Part shown: in pieces, positions 55,420-64,000 of the stretch | Layout of the letters: every line of letters begins with the position of its first letter | Position numbering within the stretch: position 1 is the first letter of the stretch | Source of the DNA: Astatotilapia calliptera | Lineage: Eukaryota; Chordata; Actinopteri; Cichliformes; Cichlidae | Direction: 5' to 3' | Assembly: GCF_900246225.1 (NCBI RefSeq) | Contig: NC_039302.1 | Coordinates: 39,280,936 to 39,344,935 of the forward strand | Length of the DNA: 64,000 nucleotides | The notes under the pieces: generated by a model | Database searches by the model: none | What the model was told of the DNA's origin: nothing | What the model saw: the letters and a program-made list of their open reading frames with translations, nothing else | Program-made: the position numbers and the translations under genes

Positions 55420-56703
55420 TCAAAGGAAATGATTGTGACATATGGTGTCTCTGACTGCGCTTCCATCTTGTATGTCCGTGGGAGGGTCAGGATGTTCATG
55501 GTTTGGATCACTGCTGATGTTTGGTTCAGAAGGACAGTGTTCTCCTCTAATTGTGGCAATGTTGTGAAGAATCACACATGCCACAATAATGTCACATGCC
55601 CTTTCTGGGGTGACCCTGAGTCTTTGCAGGCACTGGAACCGGGCCTTAAGCATTCCGATAGTCATTTCAATTCTGGCTCTTGTCCTGCAATTAGCCAGAT
55701 TATATCGCTGCTGTGGGCCCGGGTCAGGGTAAGGGGTAAGCAAATAGGGTAAACATGGATACCCCCTATCACCAAGCAAGTAGCCAGTGAACTCTCCTAA
55801 GACAGAAGGGTACACTTCAGTTCAAATGTCCCTGAAGCAATTGGTCTTTATATATTTTAAAGTATTCTCAACTCACCATGTCCAAATTTTGTGCTCAGTG
55901 TACATTCACGGAATATTTGTGAGTCATGGACAGAGCCTGGCCACTTGGCTTCCACATTTGTGATAATGTTGGCAGCATCACATATGATCTTCACAGTGCA
56001 GAGAACACAAATTAGCATCCATTACTATAATGAAATAATTTGTTAGTTTGAAATGCTACAGGGAACTATGTACCTGTACATTAATGCTGTGGAAAGACTT
56101 CCTGTTCACATAGTCTCCTTCATTTACTGAAGGAGCAATGATTGGAATGTGAGTGCCATCTATACAGCCAATCACGCCTGGGAACCCTGAAAATAAATGT
56201 GCAATTTAAGTAGTAGTCCAAGTATCACCACATCATAAATTAAGTTTTGGTCATCCTGATACCTGCAATTTTGTGGCATCCCTCTTTGATAAATCTTGTG
56301 GGTCTGTGACCGGGGAACACCACAGACGAGTACAGGAGACGTTTCAGTGCAACTGTAACAACCTGACTGCCCGACAGACGGTAGCCTTGGAAACGTGCTC
56401 AGCGTCACCAATATTATACAGAAAGCTCCCGTTTGCAAGAAACCGAAGTGCAATACAAATAATATGTAATGAACTGAGAGCATGTCCGCGATGTGTCACA
56501 TGCGTAATATATGGCCTGAGGATGTTATTCAAATAAATTATAGATTGTGCTGAGAAACGGTAACGTTCGCACAGAAAATCATCAGGAAATGATAAGATGT
56601 CCAAACGCGCTCTGATCACTCTCTCCCGGCGGAGAGCTCTGCGGAGAATTTGGGCTTCACGATCTACTGGCTCTTCAAGGAAGGGACACGCCATGTCCGA
56701 CAC
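55420..56703 (-). pseudogene. Harbinger (HARBI1-like) transposase, multi-exon
   Basis: On the minus strand, MSDMACPFLEEPVDREAQILR through HVSKATVCRAVR forms the N-terminal helix-turn-helix part (56703-56344). IGCIDGTHIPIIAP-type sequence near 56160 carries the first catalytic aspartate. VKIICDAANIIT and KWPGSVHDSQIFREC (55990-55880) carry the second. LLGDRGYPCLPYLLTPY, RARIEMTIGMLKARFQCL and ACVILHNIA (55815-55420) hold the third catalytic position, a glutamate, and the conserved C-terminus. All catalytic positions are visible, separated by intron-like gaps. The clean plus-strand empty site in the other arm indicates recent activity of the family. Lesions at exon joins cannot be resolved by eye. 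Confidence 0.84.
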
Positions 56704-57074
56704 TTCCTACTGTCAGGTTTCCGACAAAGGGGCGGAGACAGTCAGGGTTAGTGGTAGTAAACCTGCTAGGGGGCAGGTTAGCTTCACGGAGTGTGTCGTC
56801 ATAGTGACTCACTCAGGCTGCAGCTGAACTCGCTTTGTGAAACCGAAAACCCGGAGTTTTCGTTAACTCAGGGTATACTTACTCAGTTTTTCCACTAAAC
56901 CGGCTTCCTGAAACAGGGCCCAGGTGTCCCCAACTTTATAAACAGTACATTTGTACAATAACTGAAACTAACACCACTGAACGAATAATGGGCTGTGAGC
57001 TCAGTTCCTGAAGAGAATTAACTCTTTGGGATTTCTTTACCTGGATGATTGAGCTTGCATCAAAACATTTCAAG

Positions 57075-57389
57075 CCAAGTCAAGTATCAAGTCAAGTGGC
57101 TTTATTGTCATTTCAACCATGTGCAGTGGTACAGTACACAGTGAAACAAGACAAAGTCCTTCCAAGACCATTGTGCTACATATCAAATATAACAGACAAT
57201 CAACACAGGACTACATAAAGTGCAAGCATGAAAAATTGCAAAAAACAAAACAAAAACAGTGTAACACCAGACAGAACAGAATGGTACAGACACAATGATA
57301 CAGACACGGCAGTGCAATAGAAAATGGCAACAATGGCAGTGGCTTGTGCAAAAGACTGAGCATTTCGCAAAAAGTAACTTGATGCATGA

Positions 57390-57444
<55 letters not shown>

Positions 57445-57545
57445 ACATTGTGCATACAAGTGCTTGAAGTACTGACCCTAAGGCGCAGGGAACAAATCCT
57501 CTCATCCAGCGGGAATAACCCCAATGTACTGGCAGCAAGCCAAGG
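57075..57545 (-). mobile_element. LINE 3' end fragment in the spacer
   Basis: On the minus strand the end GAAATGACAATAAAGCC followed by CTTGACTTGA-type repeats is a LINE tail. A (GT)n run (57391-57441) lies within it. Coding sequence is not recognisable. Next to it, at about 57588-57646, AGTGTTGGGGAGTAACGG resembles a fish hAT terminus. Confidence 0.55.
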
Positions 57546-58044
57546 GGATATTATAATACCCACCCCAGCCCGCCGCCTCTCACCAGCAGTGTTGGGGAGT
57601 AACGGAATACATGTACCGCCGTTACGTATTTAAAATACAAAATATTTCAATTCAATTCAATTTTATTTATATAGCACCAAATCACAACATAAGTCGCCTC
57701 AAGGCGCTTCATAGATACAGAGAAAAACCCAACAATCATATGAACCCCTATGAGCAAGCACTTTGGCAACAGTGGGAAGGAAAAACTCCCTTTTAACAGG
57801 AAGAAACCTCCGGCAGAACCAGGCTCAGGGAGGGGCGGCCATCTGCTGCGACCGGTTGGGGTGAGAGAAGGAAGACAGGATAAAAGACATGCTGTGGAAG
57901 AGAGACAGAGGTTAATAACAGATATGATTCAATGCAGAGAGGTCTATTAACACATAGTGAGTGAGAAAGGTGACTGGAAAGGAAAAACTCAATGCATCAT
58001 GGGAATCCCCCGGCAGCCTATGTCTATTGCAGCATAACTAAGGG

Positions 58045-58436
58045 AGAAATGAGCTTCCTCCGAAGGGTGGCTGGCCTCTCCCTTAGAGATAGGGTGAGAA
58101 GTTCGGCCATCCGGGAGGGGCTCAGAGTAGAGCAGCTGCTGCTCCACATCGAAAGGAGCCAGCTGAGGTGGTTCGGGCATCTGACAAGGATGCCCCCTGG
58201 GCGCCTCCTGGGTGAGGTGTTCCAGGCATGTCCCACCGGGAGAAGGCCCCGGGGCAGACCCAGGACACGCTGGAGAGATTATATCTCTCGGCTGGCCTGC
58301 GAACGCCTTGGTATTCCCCCGGATAAGCTGGAGGAGGTGGCTGGAGAGAGGGAGGTCTGGGCCTCTTTGCTTAGGCTGCTGCCCCCGCGACCCGGCCCCG
58401 GACAAAGCGGATGAAGATGGATGGATGGATGGATGG
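58045..58436 (+). pseudogene. Rex3 LINE 3' end, 5'-truncated
   Basis: Translation gives MSFLRRVAGLSLRDRVRSS, LLLHIERSQLRWFGHLTRM, RRPRGRPRTRWRDYISRL and REVWASLLRLLPPRPGP, the Rex3 C-terminus up to its stop. It is followed directly by GATGGATGG repeats. About 120 codons without a stop indicate a recent insertion. It sits in an L2 trailer: ACTAAGGGA on the left and TTCAGGGTCACC on the right are contiguous in other L2 copies as I recall them. Confidence 0.87.
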
Positions 58437-58459
58437 GTTCAGGGTCACCTGGTCCAGCC

Positions 58460-58783
58460 CTAACTATATGCTTTAGCAAAAAGGAAAGTTTGAAGCCTAA
58501 TCTTGAAAGTAGAGATAGTGTCTGTCTCCTGATTCCAAAATGGAAGCTGGTTCCACAGAAGAGGGGCCTGAAAACTGAAGGCTCTCCCTCCCATTCTACT
58601 TTTAAATACTCTAGGAACAACAAGTAGGCCTGCAGAGCGAGAGCGAAGTGCTCTAATAGGGTGATATGGTACTACAAGGTCATTAAGATAAGATGGGGCC
58701 TGATTATTTAAGACCTTGTATGTGAGGAACAGGATTTTGAATTCAATTCTGGATTTAACAGGAAGCCAATGAAGGGAAGCCAA
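58460..58783 (-). pseudogene. L2-type LINE C-terminal fragment
   Basis: The minus-strand frame reads ASLHWLPVKSRIEFKILFL, YLNDLVVPY, LRSRSAGLLVVPRVF, GGRAFSFQAPLLWNQLPF and FKIRLQTFLFAKAYS. It is the same domain as 24042-24406 and open from end to end, with the stop at 58460. It is 5'-truncated at about 58800. Confidence 0.87.
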
Positions 58784-58926
58784 AACGGGAGAAATATGCT
58801 CTCTCTTTCTACTTCTTCACAAATAAAATTTTTATCATTAGAGAAAAAATTACCAGTAATCATCCCACATCCCAGATGTACTGTTTATAAAGTTGGGGAC
58901 ACCTGTAGTCTGCTGACTGACGAAAC

Positions 58927-59961
58927 TGTCACAGACCCGGCTCTGGGGACTTGGGGTCTGTGAGCAGTGGGGACTGTTGTTGTTGTTGTTGTTGTTATTA
59001 TTGTTATTATTATTAGTAGTAGTATTATCATCATCGTTATTATCATTTGGTGTGTCGTCTGCACTGCCTCTGATCCCTGTCCACATCTGTATGTAGGCAG
59101 GTGTGTGTGTGTGTGTTGCTGTTTTCTGTGGCCAAGTTACAGGCACCTTCAGGCCTGAGGGGCGTGGCCTGGCTTGAGGACTGGCCACACCCGAAGTCCT
59201 TGCCACACACCTGCTCCTCATCTGGGCTCGTCGGGGGAGCTATTTAGAAGAGCGATGGAGCTTCCACCGACGCTGGATTATTGTGTTTGACTTCACGTCA
59301 GTCTTCTAGCATAGTCGGAAAGTTTGAGTGTATGCCTGCTGGGATAAAGTGTGTTAACGGCTGCCTCTATTGTTTTCCCTCAGCAGGAATGTGGAACGAG
59401 AGAGAGCAGTGACCACGGGTAGTGCAGAGACACTGGAGCAGAGAATAATAATAATAATAATAATAATAATGGATTGGATTTATATAGCGCTTTTCAAGGC
59501 ACCCAAAGCGCTTTACAATACCACTATTCATTCACTCTCACATTCACACACTGGTGGAGGCAGCTACAGTTGTAGCCACAGCCGCCCTGGGGCAGACTGA
59601 CAGAAGCGAGGCTGCCATATCGCGGCCTCGGCCCCTCTGGCCAACACCAGTAGGCAAGTAGGGTAAAGTGTCTTGCCCAAGGACACAACGACCAGGACAG
59701 AGAGGCCAGGGATCGAACCGGCGACCTTCCGGTTACAGATGCGATTCCCAACCCCCCGAGCCACGGTCGCCCCAGTGTAGTGTAGAGAGCACTACACTGG
59801 GACTTTTTGGGAAGAAGACACGACACGGGAGTCTGGGATACTAGGGGATTTATTGTTGCTTACTTCACCACGTTGTAAATAAACACTGTTTGCACTGAAG
59901 AGTCCGGCGTTTGGGTCCTATTCGCCCACCTCCCCACGGTCTGCCGACACAGACCGTGACA
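58927..59961 (+). mobile_element. Solo LTR in right arm, carrying a SINE
   Basis: The LTR runs from TGTCACAGACCCGG to AGACCGTGACA, with the duplication GAAAC at 58922-58926 and 59962-59966 and GTAAATAAACACTG near 59876. It is 1035 bp with the SINE and about 690 bp without. It interrupts a Penelope 3' trailer (GACGAAAC then ATTTCTTGC). It is the same insertion as in the left arm, so it predates the duplication. Confidence 0.9.
59445..59783 (-). mobile_element. tRNA-derived SINE with L2-like tail, full length
   Basis: On the minus strand: CGACCGTGGCTCGGGGGG and GGTTCGATCCC (promoter boxes), CTTGGGCAAGACACTTTACCC, then the tail AAAGCGCTTTGGGTGCC, GCGCTATATAAATCC and TTATTATT repeats. The tail resembles L2 3' ends, suggesting L2-driven mobility. 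AGAGA flanks it (59440-59444, 59784-59788), and the left arm gives the empty site. An extra CAGTGTAGTGT lies between the SINE head and the right flank. Confidence 0.88.
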
Positions 59962-59988
59962 GAAACATTTCTTGCATTGAAAATGCCA

Positions 59989-60645
59989 TGTCATGGTCCG
60001 GGATGTGCAGCTGTAATTTTCCATCAGGTTCCTGAGACTCCCTGGTATCCTGGCCACCTCCTCCTCCAGTTCCTCACACCTGGAGCCAATTGCAGGCAAT
60101 CAAGCCAGAGTGATTTAAACCTCATGCTTACGTTCATTCAGATCGTCATCAGCCCATGTTGTCAGGATACTAAACCACCATTTTGGAAATCACTCTGTGC
60201 CTTGCCTGCCTGCCCTCCTGCCAACACATTCCATCAGGAACCTCTGGATCTCAGGTCAGCCTTTCCACACCACTCAGCTCACCCTGGATTTACGTCACAT
60301 CCCTCTCATCTCCCTTTTTCTCCTCGTCCAAGTAAGAATAGCTACATAATATATTTACCAACTTCAGAGCTTCACTCCACTATTTCCCTAACTCTGTTTC
60401 CTCTTTCCTCAGTGTGACTGCCAACTGCCCTGTTCCAGTTTGCATCTCAGGCCCCATTTCCCCTCTCTGGATCCACATCCCCCTAGCTACGTTACCCAGG
60501 CCACGCCACGTCAAGTTATTTGTTTCATTGCTTTTTGTCCTTGCCACGTTTTCAAGCCTAAGTCGAACCAATAAATATATTGTAAAATTGCTTGCTGTCT
60601 CTGCTCTGGGTTTCTGCACCTGAGTCCTGTCTTGGTACTGACCTT
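59989..60645 (+). mobile_element. Probable second LTR in the Penelope trailer
   Basis: It starts TGTCATGGTCCGGGATG like the LTR at 11699. It has CCAATAAATATATTG near 60569 and ends around CTTGGTACTGAC. The flanks TTGAAAATGCCA and GTGAAAATGACCA repeat about 12 bp of Penelope trailer, longer than the 5 bp expected, so the exact ends are uncertain. The left-arm copy spans about 50697-51353. Confidence 0.55.
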
Positions 60646-60908
60646 TCAGTCCGGTGAAAATGACCAGATGAACAGAATCAACTTTTTGGGATTTTCTTAC
60701 CTGGATGATTGGGGATGACAAAGCAGCTGATAGTCAGATAATTCACTGTAATTATCAAGTATTCTAATTCCCGCCTCCTGCATGCTTTGTCACTCATCTA
60801 AATAAGTAATAAAAAGCAAACTGATATCTGGATCAGAGGGTTCAGACCGCAGCGGATAAAGGGCTTGAGGAAGCACTGTGAGCGGAGGCAGAAGAGGGGA
60901 AAGGTGGT

Positions 60909-62231
60909 GTGCTGGAGAGGCTAAAGGCTAATGCTAGGAGACCACCGATTCCGTCCCCGTTCCTGGCCAATGTCCGCTCTCTAGACAACAAGCTGGACCT
61001 TCTGCGAATGAGACTGGGTGTTTCGGAGGAGATGAGGAACTGTTCCATACTGTGTCTCACAGAAACATGGCTAAAAGACAACATGTCGAACTCAGCCTTC
61101 CAGATCTACCGATGGCAGCTCTTCCTGGCCAACTGCAATATGCTATCGGGGAAAGCTCGCGGAGGTGGCTTATGCGTCTACATAAACAAAGGTTGGTGCA
61201 CGAACTGTGTGGTGATAAACAGCCACAGTTCGAGGATGTGGAAATTATGACTGTGAAATGTCGCCCATTCTATTCACCTCGTCAGTTTTCAATGATGTTT
61301 GTCAGTAACAACGCACTGAAGGAGCTACACAACAACATCAGCTCGCTTCAGAATAAGCACCCGGAACCTTTTTACATAGTGGCTGGGGATTTTAACCATG
61401 TAAACATGACAGACATCTTGCCAAGGTTTTACCAGCATGTCACCATACTGACACGGGGAAATAACACGCTGGGCTGTGTTTACATCAATATGCGAGACGT
61501 ATACAGAGCAGTACCCCGCCCCGTCCTGACAGACATCTTTATGTCCTCCCTCACCCAGGCAGCTGTCCCCACCTTTATGAAGACTGCCACCATCATCCCA
61601 GTCCCCAAGAGTTCTGCTGTGACAGGTCTAAATGACTATTGGCCAGTAGCCCTCATGCCGATCGTCAGGAAATGCTTTGAGAGGCTGATTATGGCCCACA
61701 CAGAAGACCACCCACCTGGAGCAGAAGAATTCCTACGTCTGTTTGCTCTTCGTAGACTTCTCATCCGCTTTCAATACAATTATCCCGCAGACACTTGTTG
61801 ACAAATTACTGACCCTAGGACTGAGCTCCTCTCTTTGTAACTGGGTCCTGGACTTCCTGAACAACAGAACGGAGTCTGTGTGGATCCACAATATCTTCTC
61901 ATCTTCCAGAGTCCTCAGCACGGGCTCCCCTCTGGGCTGTGTGCTAAGTACCCTCATGTTCACGCTGCTTACATATGACTGCTCACCCAACCATCCAAGC
62001 TGTCATATTGTAAAGTTTGTGGAAGACACAGCAGTGGTTGGTTGCATCACAAACAATGATGAGACCAGCTACAGGAAGGAGGTGGAACACTTGGAGGACT
62101 GGTGCAGGCAAAACAATCTCTGATTAAATGAGAAGAAGACAAGGGAGATGATTGTGGACTTCAGGAGGGGAAGACACACACACACACCCCTGCACGTTGG
62201 AGGATCTGCAGTCGAAGTAGTACCCAGCTAC
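60909..62231 (+). pseudogene. LINE endonuclease-RT remnant, right-arm copy
   Basis: This frame is identical in translation to the left-arm remnant: FLANVRSLDNKLDLLRMRL, RGGGLCVYINKGWC, FYIVAGDFNHVNM, PVPKSSAVTGLNDYWPVAL, then LFVDFSSAFNTIIPQ, GSPLGCVLS and KFVEDTAVVG. After CRQNNL a TGA stops the frame and the sequence continues LNEKKTREMIVDFRRG. It runs to VVPSY and ends at 62231 against a truncated Tc1. The C-terminal part of the same LINE type reappears at 63615. Confidence 0.85.
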
Positions 62232-62751
62232 GACGTCTGAGTCGGACTGGAGCTCTCTGCCCTTTACCAATCCAGCCACGGGCCCATCCATCTGGCCCAT
62301 CAAGACTCACTCTCATTTCATCAGTCCATAAAACCTTAGAAAAACCAGTCTTGAGATATTTCTTGGCCCAGTCTTGACGTTTCAGCTTGTGTGTCTTGTT
62401 CAGTGGTGGTCGTCTTTCAGCCTTTCTTACCTTGGCCATGTCTCTGAGTATTGCACACCTTCTGCTTTTGGGCACTCCTGTGATGGTGCAGCTCTGAAAT
62501 ATGGCCAAACTAGTGGCAAGTGGCATCTTGGCAGCTGCACGCTTGACTTTTCTCAGTTCATGGGCAGTTATTTTGCGCCTTGGGTTTTCCACATGCTTCT
62601 TGCGACCCTGTTGACTATTTTGAATGAAACGCTTAATTGTTCGATGATCACGCTTCAGAAGCTTTGCAATTTTGAGCCTACTGCATCCCTCTGCAAGATA
62701 TCTCACTATTTTTGACTTTTCTGAACCTGTCAATTCCTTCTTTTGACCCAT
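62232..62751 (-). pseudogene. Tc1-like transposase, N-terminal half
   Basis: From the ATG at 62751: MGQKKELTGSEKSKIVRYL, LLKRDHRTIKRFIQ (helix-turn-helix), RKITAHELRKVKRA, KLKRQDWAKKYL and SKVLWTDEMRVSLDGPDGW, which includes the first catalytic aspartate. The frame is intact to WIGKGQRAPVRLRR and then leaves the element. The second aspartate and the glutamate are missing with the deleted half. Confidence 0.88.
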
Positions 62752-62969
62752 TTTGCCAAAGGAAAGGACGTTGCCTAATAATTATGCACACCTGATATAG
62801 GGTGTTGATGTCATTAGACCACACCCCTTCTCATTACAGAGATGTACATCACCTAATATGCTTAATTGGTAGTAGGCTTTCGAGCCTATACAGCTTGGAG
62901 TAAGACAACATGCATGAAGAGGATGATGTGGAAAAAATACTCATTTGCCTAATAATTCTGCACTCCCTG
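62232..62969 (-). mobile_element. Tc1-like transposon 2, one half missing
   Basis: The right terminus CAGGGAGTGCAGAATTATTAG (minus strand) ends at 62969 and is followed by TA at 62970-62971. The left half is absent: transposase sequence stops at 62232, exactly where the inverted duplication ends. It belongs to a different Tc1 family from the copy at 1-1273. Confidence 0.9.
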
Positions 62970-62983
62970 TACACACCTCCAGA

Positions 62984-63614
62984 TAGAGGTCTGCGCGGGA
63001 ATGTTTTTTTAGTCCCGCTCCCGCCCGCTCCCGCAAGGTTTTGTACCGCACCCGACCGCTCCCGCTGTATATTCAGTCTTTGTTCACCCGCTGCCCGCTT
63101 AGAATAATTTTCTACCCGACCCGACCGTTCCCGCTAAATTTAGATCTGGTTTCCAAAATCTCACATTTAAATGGGGTACCACCAAAAAATAGAGATAACA
63201 GATAAAACTGCAGGTTGTGCAATGATTGTATTTATTTTTCTTAAACAAGATGCATTTATCTGTCAACATGCAACATTTATCTTTTAACATGGAAAACGTG
63301 TTGCAAAAATAAAATAAATAAAAACGAATACAGCATTGTGGCCTACTGCAAAAAGCACTGATCCATGCGCTCAGTGCGTGTAACAGGCGTGAGCACTGGC
63401 TGTACCAGTGCTCAATTAGAATGAGGAAATCACAGATATGCTGTTCCGAAAAAATGTCGGGCACGCTATATTTTCAGACCGCCCGCTCCCGTTCAAATTA
63501 CACCAGAGTTACCGACCGCTACCGCATTTTATTTGGAAATTTATTCCCGCGCCGCAAGAAATCTGGTCGGGTCCCGCGGCTCCCGCGGGACAGCCGCGGG
63601 AATGCAGACCTCTA
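62984..63614. mobile_element. hAT non-autonomous element (MITE)
   Basis: Termini TAGAGGTCTGC and GCAGACCTCTA are perfect inverted repeats. The 8-bp duplication CCTCCAGA lies at 62976-62983 and 63615-63622. The 631-bp body has repeated CCCGCTCCCG motifs near both ends and no transposase. It inserted in LINE coding sequence between the Tc1 and the LINE C-terminus. Confidence 0.9.
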
Positions 63615-63784
63615 CCTCCAGATGCAGGAAGAGGGCCGCCTGTATCATGAAGGACCCCACTCACCCAGCAAACACACTCTTTGTCCCGCTGCCCTCAGAC
63701 AGGAGGCTGAGAAGCATTAAGTGCAAAATCACCAGACTGAGAAACAGCTTCATTCCAGAAGCTGTGAGACTTCTCAGTGCATAA
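63615..63784 (+). pseudogene. LINE C-terminus
   Basis: The frame RCRKRAACIMKDPTHPANTL, FVPLPSDRRLRSIKCKITRL and RNSFIPEAVRLLSA ends in a stop at 63784. It is the C-terminal block of CR1/Rex1-group LINEs and fits as the continuation of the LINE that ends at 62231. A segment between the two (roughly the region from SYKFLGV to the ERI/TYG motifs of relatives) is missing. The 3' untranslated region runs to the window end. Confidence 0.8.
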
Positions 63785-64000
63785 TGGACAAGAACTGTTA
63801 TTGTAGCACCTTAATCATTGCTTGACACTTATTGACACTATCACTTTATCAATGCTGGTCATCATGCCCTTTGCTGCTAAAGTATTTATTTACACCTATA
63901 TTTATACCCACACTCTATACCCATACTCCATACTGGTACTCAGGTTGTTGCACTCTAGTTATAGTATTATTTATTGTATTGTCTTATTACTTGTCATTTC
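63785..64000 (+). mobile_element. LINE 3' untranslated region, runs off the window
   Basis: The AT-rich trailer (TTATTTACACCTATATTTA, TGGTACTCAGGTTGTTGC) follows the LINE stop codon. The 3' terminus is not reached. Confidence 0.6.

Larger units (their letters stand above)
53972..56920. mobile_element. PIF/Harbinger transposon 2, full length
   Basis: This is a 2949-bp element with termini GGCCCTGTTTCAGGAAGCCGG and its complement. The duplication is CAG at 53969-53971 and 56921-56923. The right arm (near 58910) keeps the empty site GACTACAGGTGTCC in reverse complement. It is oriented opposite to element 1: Myb-like gene on plus at the left, transposase on minus at the right. Both genes have all expected segments but carry small lesions. 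Confidence 0.92.
49111..56953 (+). repeat. Left arm of a large inverted duplication
   Basis: From GTAGCTGGGTACTAC at 49111 inward, the sequence is the reverse complement of 62231 downward, with paired coordinates summing to 111342 without any gap through 51540. Further in, the arm contains two Harbinger insertions absent from the partner and longer microsatellites. After removing them about 3.06 kb of arm remain. It ends at AACAGTACAT (56941-56950). Matching reading frames in the two arms translate identically. Confidence 0.95.
57647..58805 (-). mobile_element. L2-type LINE, 5'-truncated, carrying a Rex3 insertion
   Basis: On the minus strand the L2 C-terminal coding (58783-58460) is followed by a long 3' untranslated region ending GTGCTATATAAATAAAATTG and ATTGA units at 57647. 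A Rex3 fragment interrupts it at 58045-58436. The trailer blocks match the remnants at 4435 and 44440. It occupies most of the spacer between the inverted arms. Confidence 0.85.
58873..62231 (-). repeat. Right arm of the large inverted duplication
   Basis: This is the reverse complement of the left arm. It starts at GTACTGTTTATAAAG near 58878 and ends at GTAGTACCCAGCTAC (62217-62231), where the left arm ends at its outer edge. It lacks both Harbinger insertions and instead has a SINE at 59445. Net arm length is about 3.02 kb. Base differences noticed lie mainly in the inner LTR part (for example near 59185 and 59323). Confidence 0.95.

Noticed and set aside
55420..56703. Domesticated HARBI1 host gene
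   Set aside because: It is inside a complete transposon with inverted termini and an empty site in the duplicate arm, so it is mobile, not domesticated.
57183..57563. Open frames rich in Thr-His or Cys-Val around GT/CA tracts (also 24709, 38108, 42537, 48275)
   Set aside because: Low-complexity translations of dinucleotide repeats with no domain.

Overview
The window is teleost (ray-finned fish) nuclear DNA and consists almost entirely of nested transposable elements. I found no host protein-coding gene, rRNA, functional tRNA gene or CRISPR array. The fish assignment rests on the combination of Rex1 and Rex3 LINEs, L2/Maui-type LINEs, Penelope-like elements with a GIY-YIG domain, BEL/Pao, fish-type Tc1, PIF/Harbinger with a NAIF1-like Myb partner, and two tRNA-derived SINE families. 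Long AT, GT, CATA and TAA microsatellites agree with this. A percomorph is likely, but the species cannot be read from the sequence.

Layout. 1-2.1 kb: a Tc1 element inserted in a Rex3 reverse-transcriptase fragment. 2.1-8 kb: mostly unclassified sequence with degenerate L2, Rex3 and LINE-tail remnants. 8.2-23.0 kb: one Rex1 LINE split into three pieces by a piggyBac-like element and by an 11.1-kb BEL/Pao retrotransposon on the minus strand. The BEL element itself carries a solo LTR inside its 3' LTR, a SINE in pol and a 3-kb LINE in gag. 23-35.5 kb: a series of solo LTRs of one TGTCA-type family, L2, L1 and Rex1 remnants, and a chimeric double SINE. 35.5-39 kb: quiet sequence. 39-49 kb: two Penelope fragments, a 1.37-kb element with long inverted repeats, L2 copies (one carrying a hAT), and a piggyBac element.

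49.1-62.2 kb holds the most striking structure: a large inverted duplication with arms of about 3 kb of near-identical sequence around a 1.9-kb spacer. One arm later received two Harbinger elements and the other received a SINE, so each arm preserves the empty target site of the other's insertions. 62.2-64 kb: a truncated Tc1 abuts the duplication edge, followed by a hAT MITE and the end of a LINE.

Nearly all reading frames belong to broken element genes. The best preserved are the BEL integrase (DDE motif present) and the first Tc1 transposase (a single in-frame stop). The main value of the window is its insertion record: target-site duplications, empty-site paralogues and nesting order allow a relative chronology to be read directly. 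I saw no evidence of a new enzymatic or defence system.
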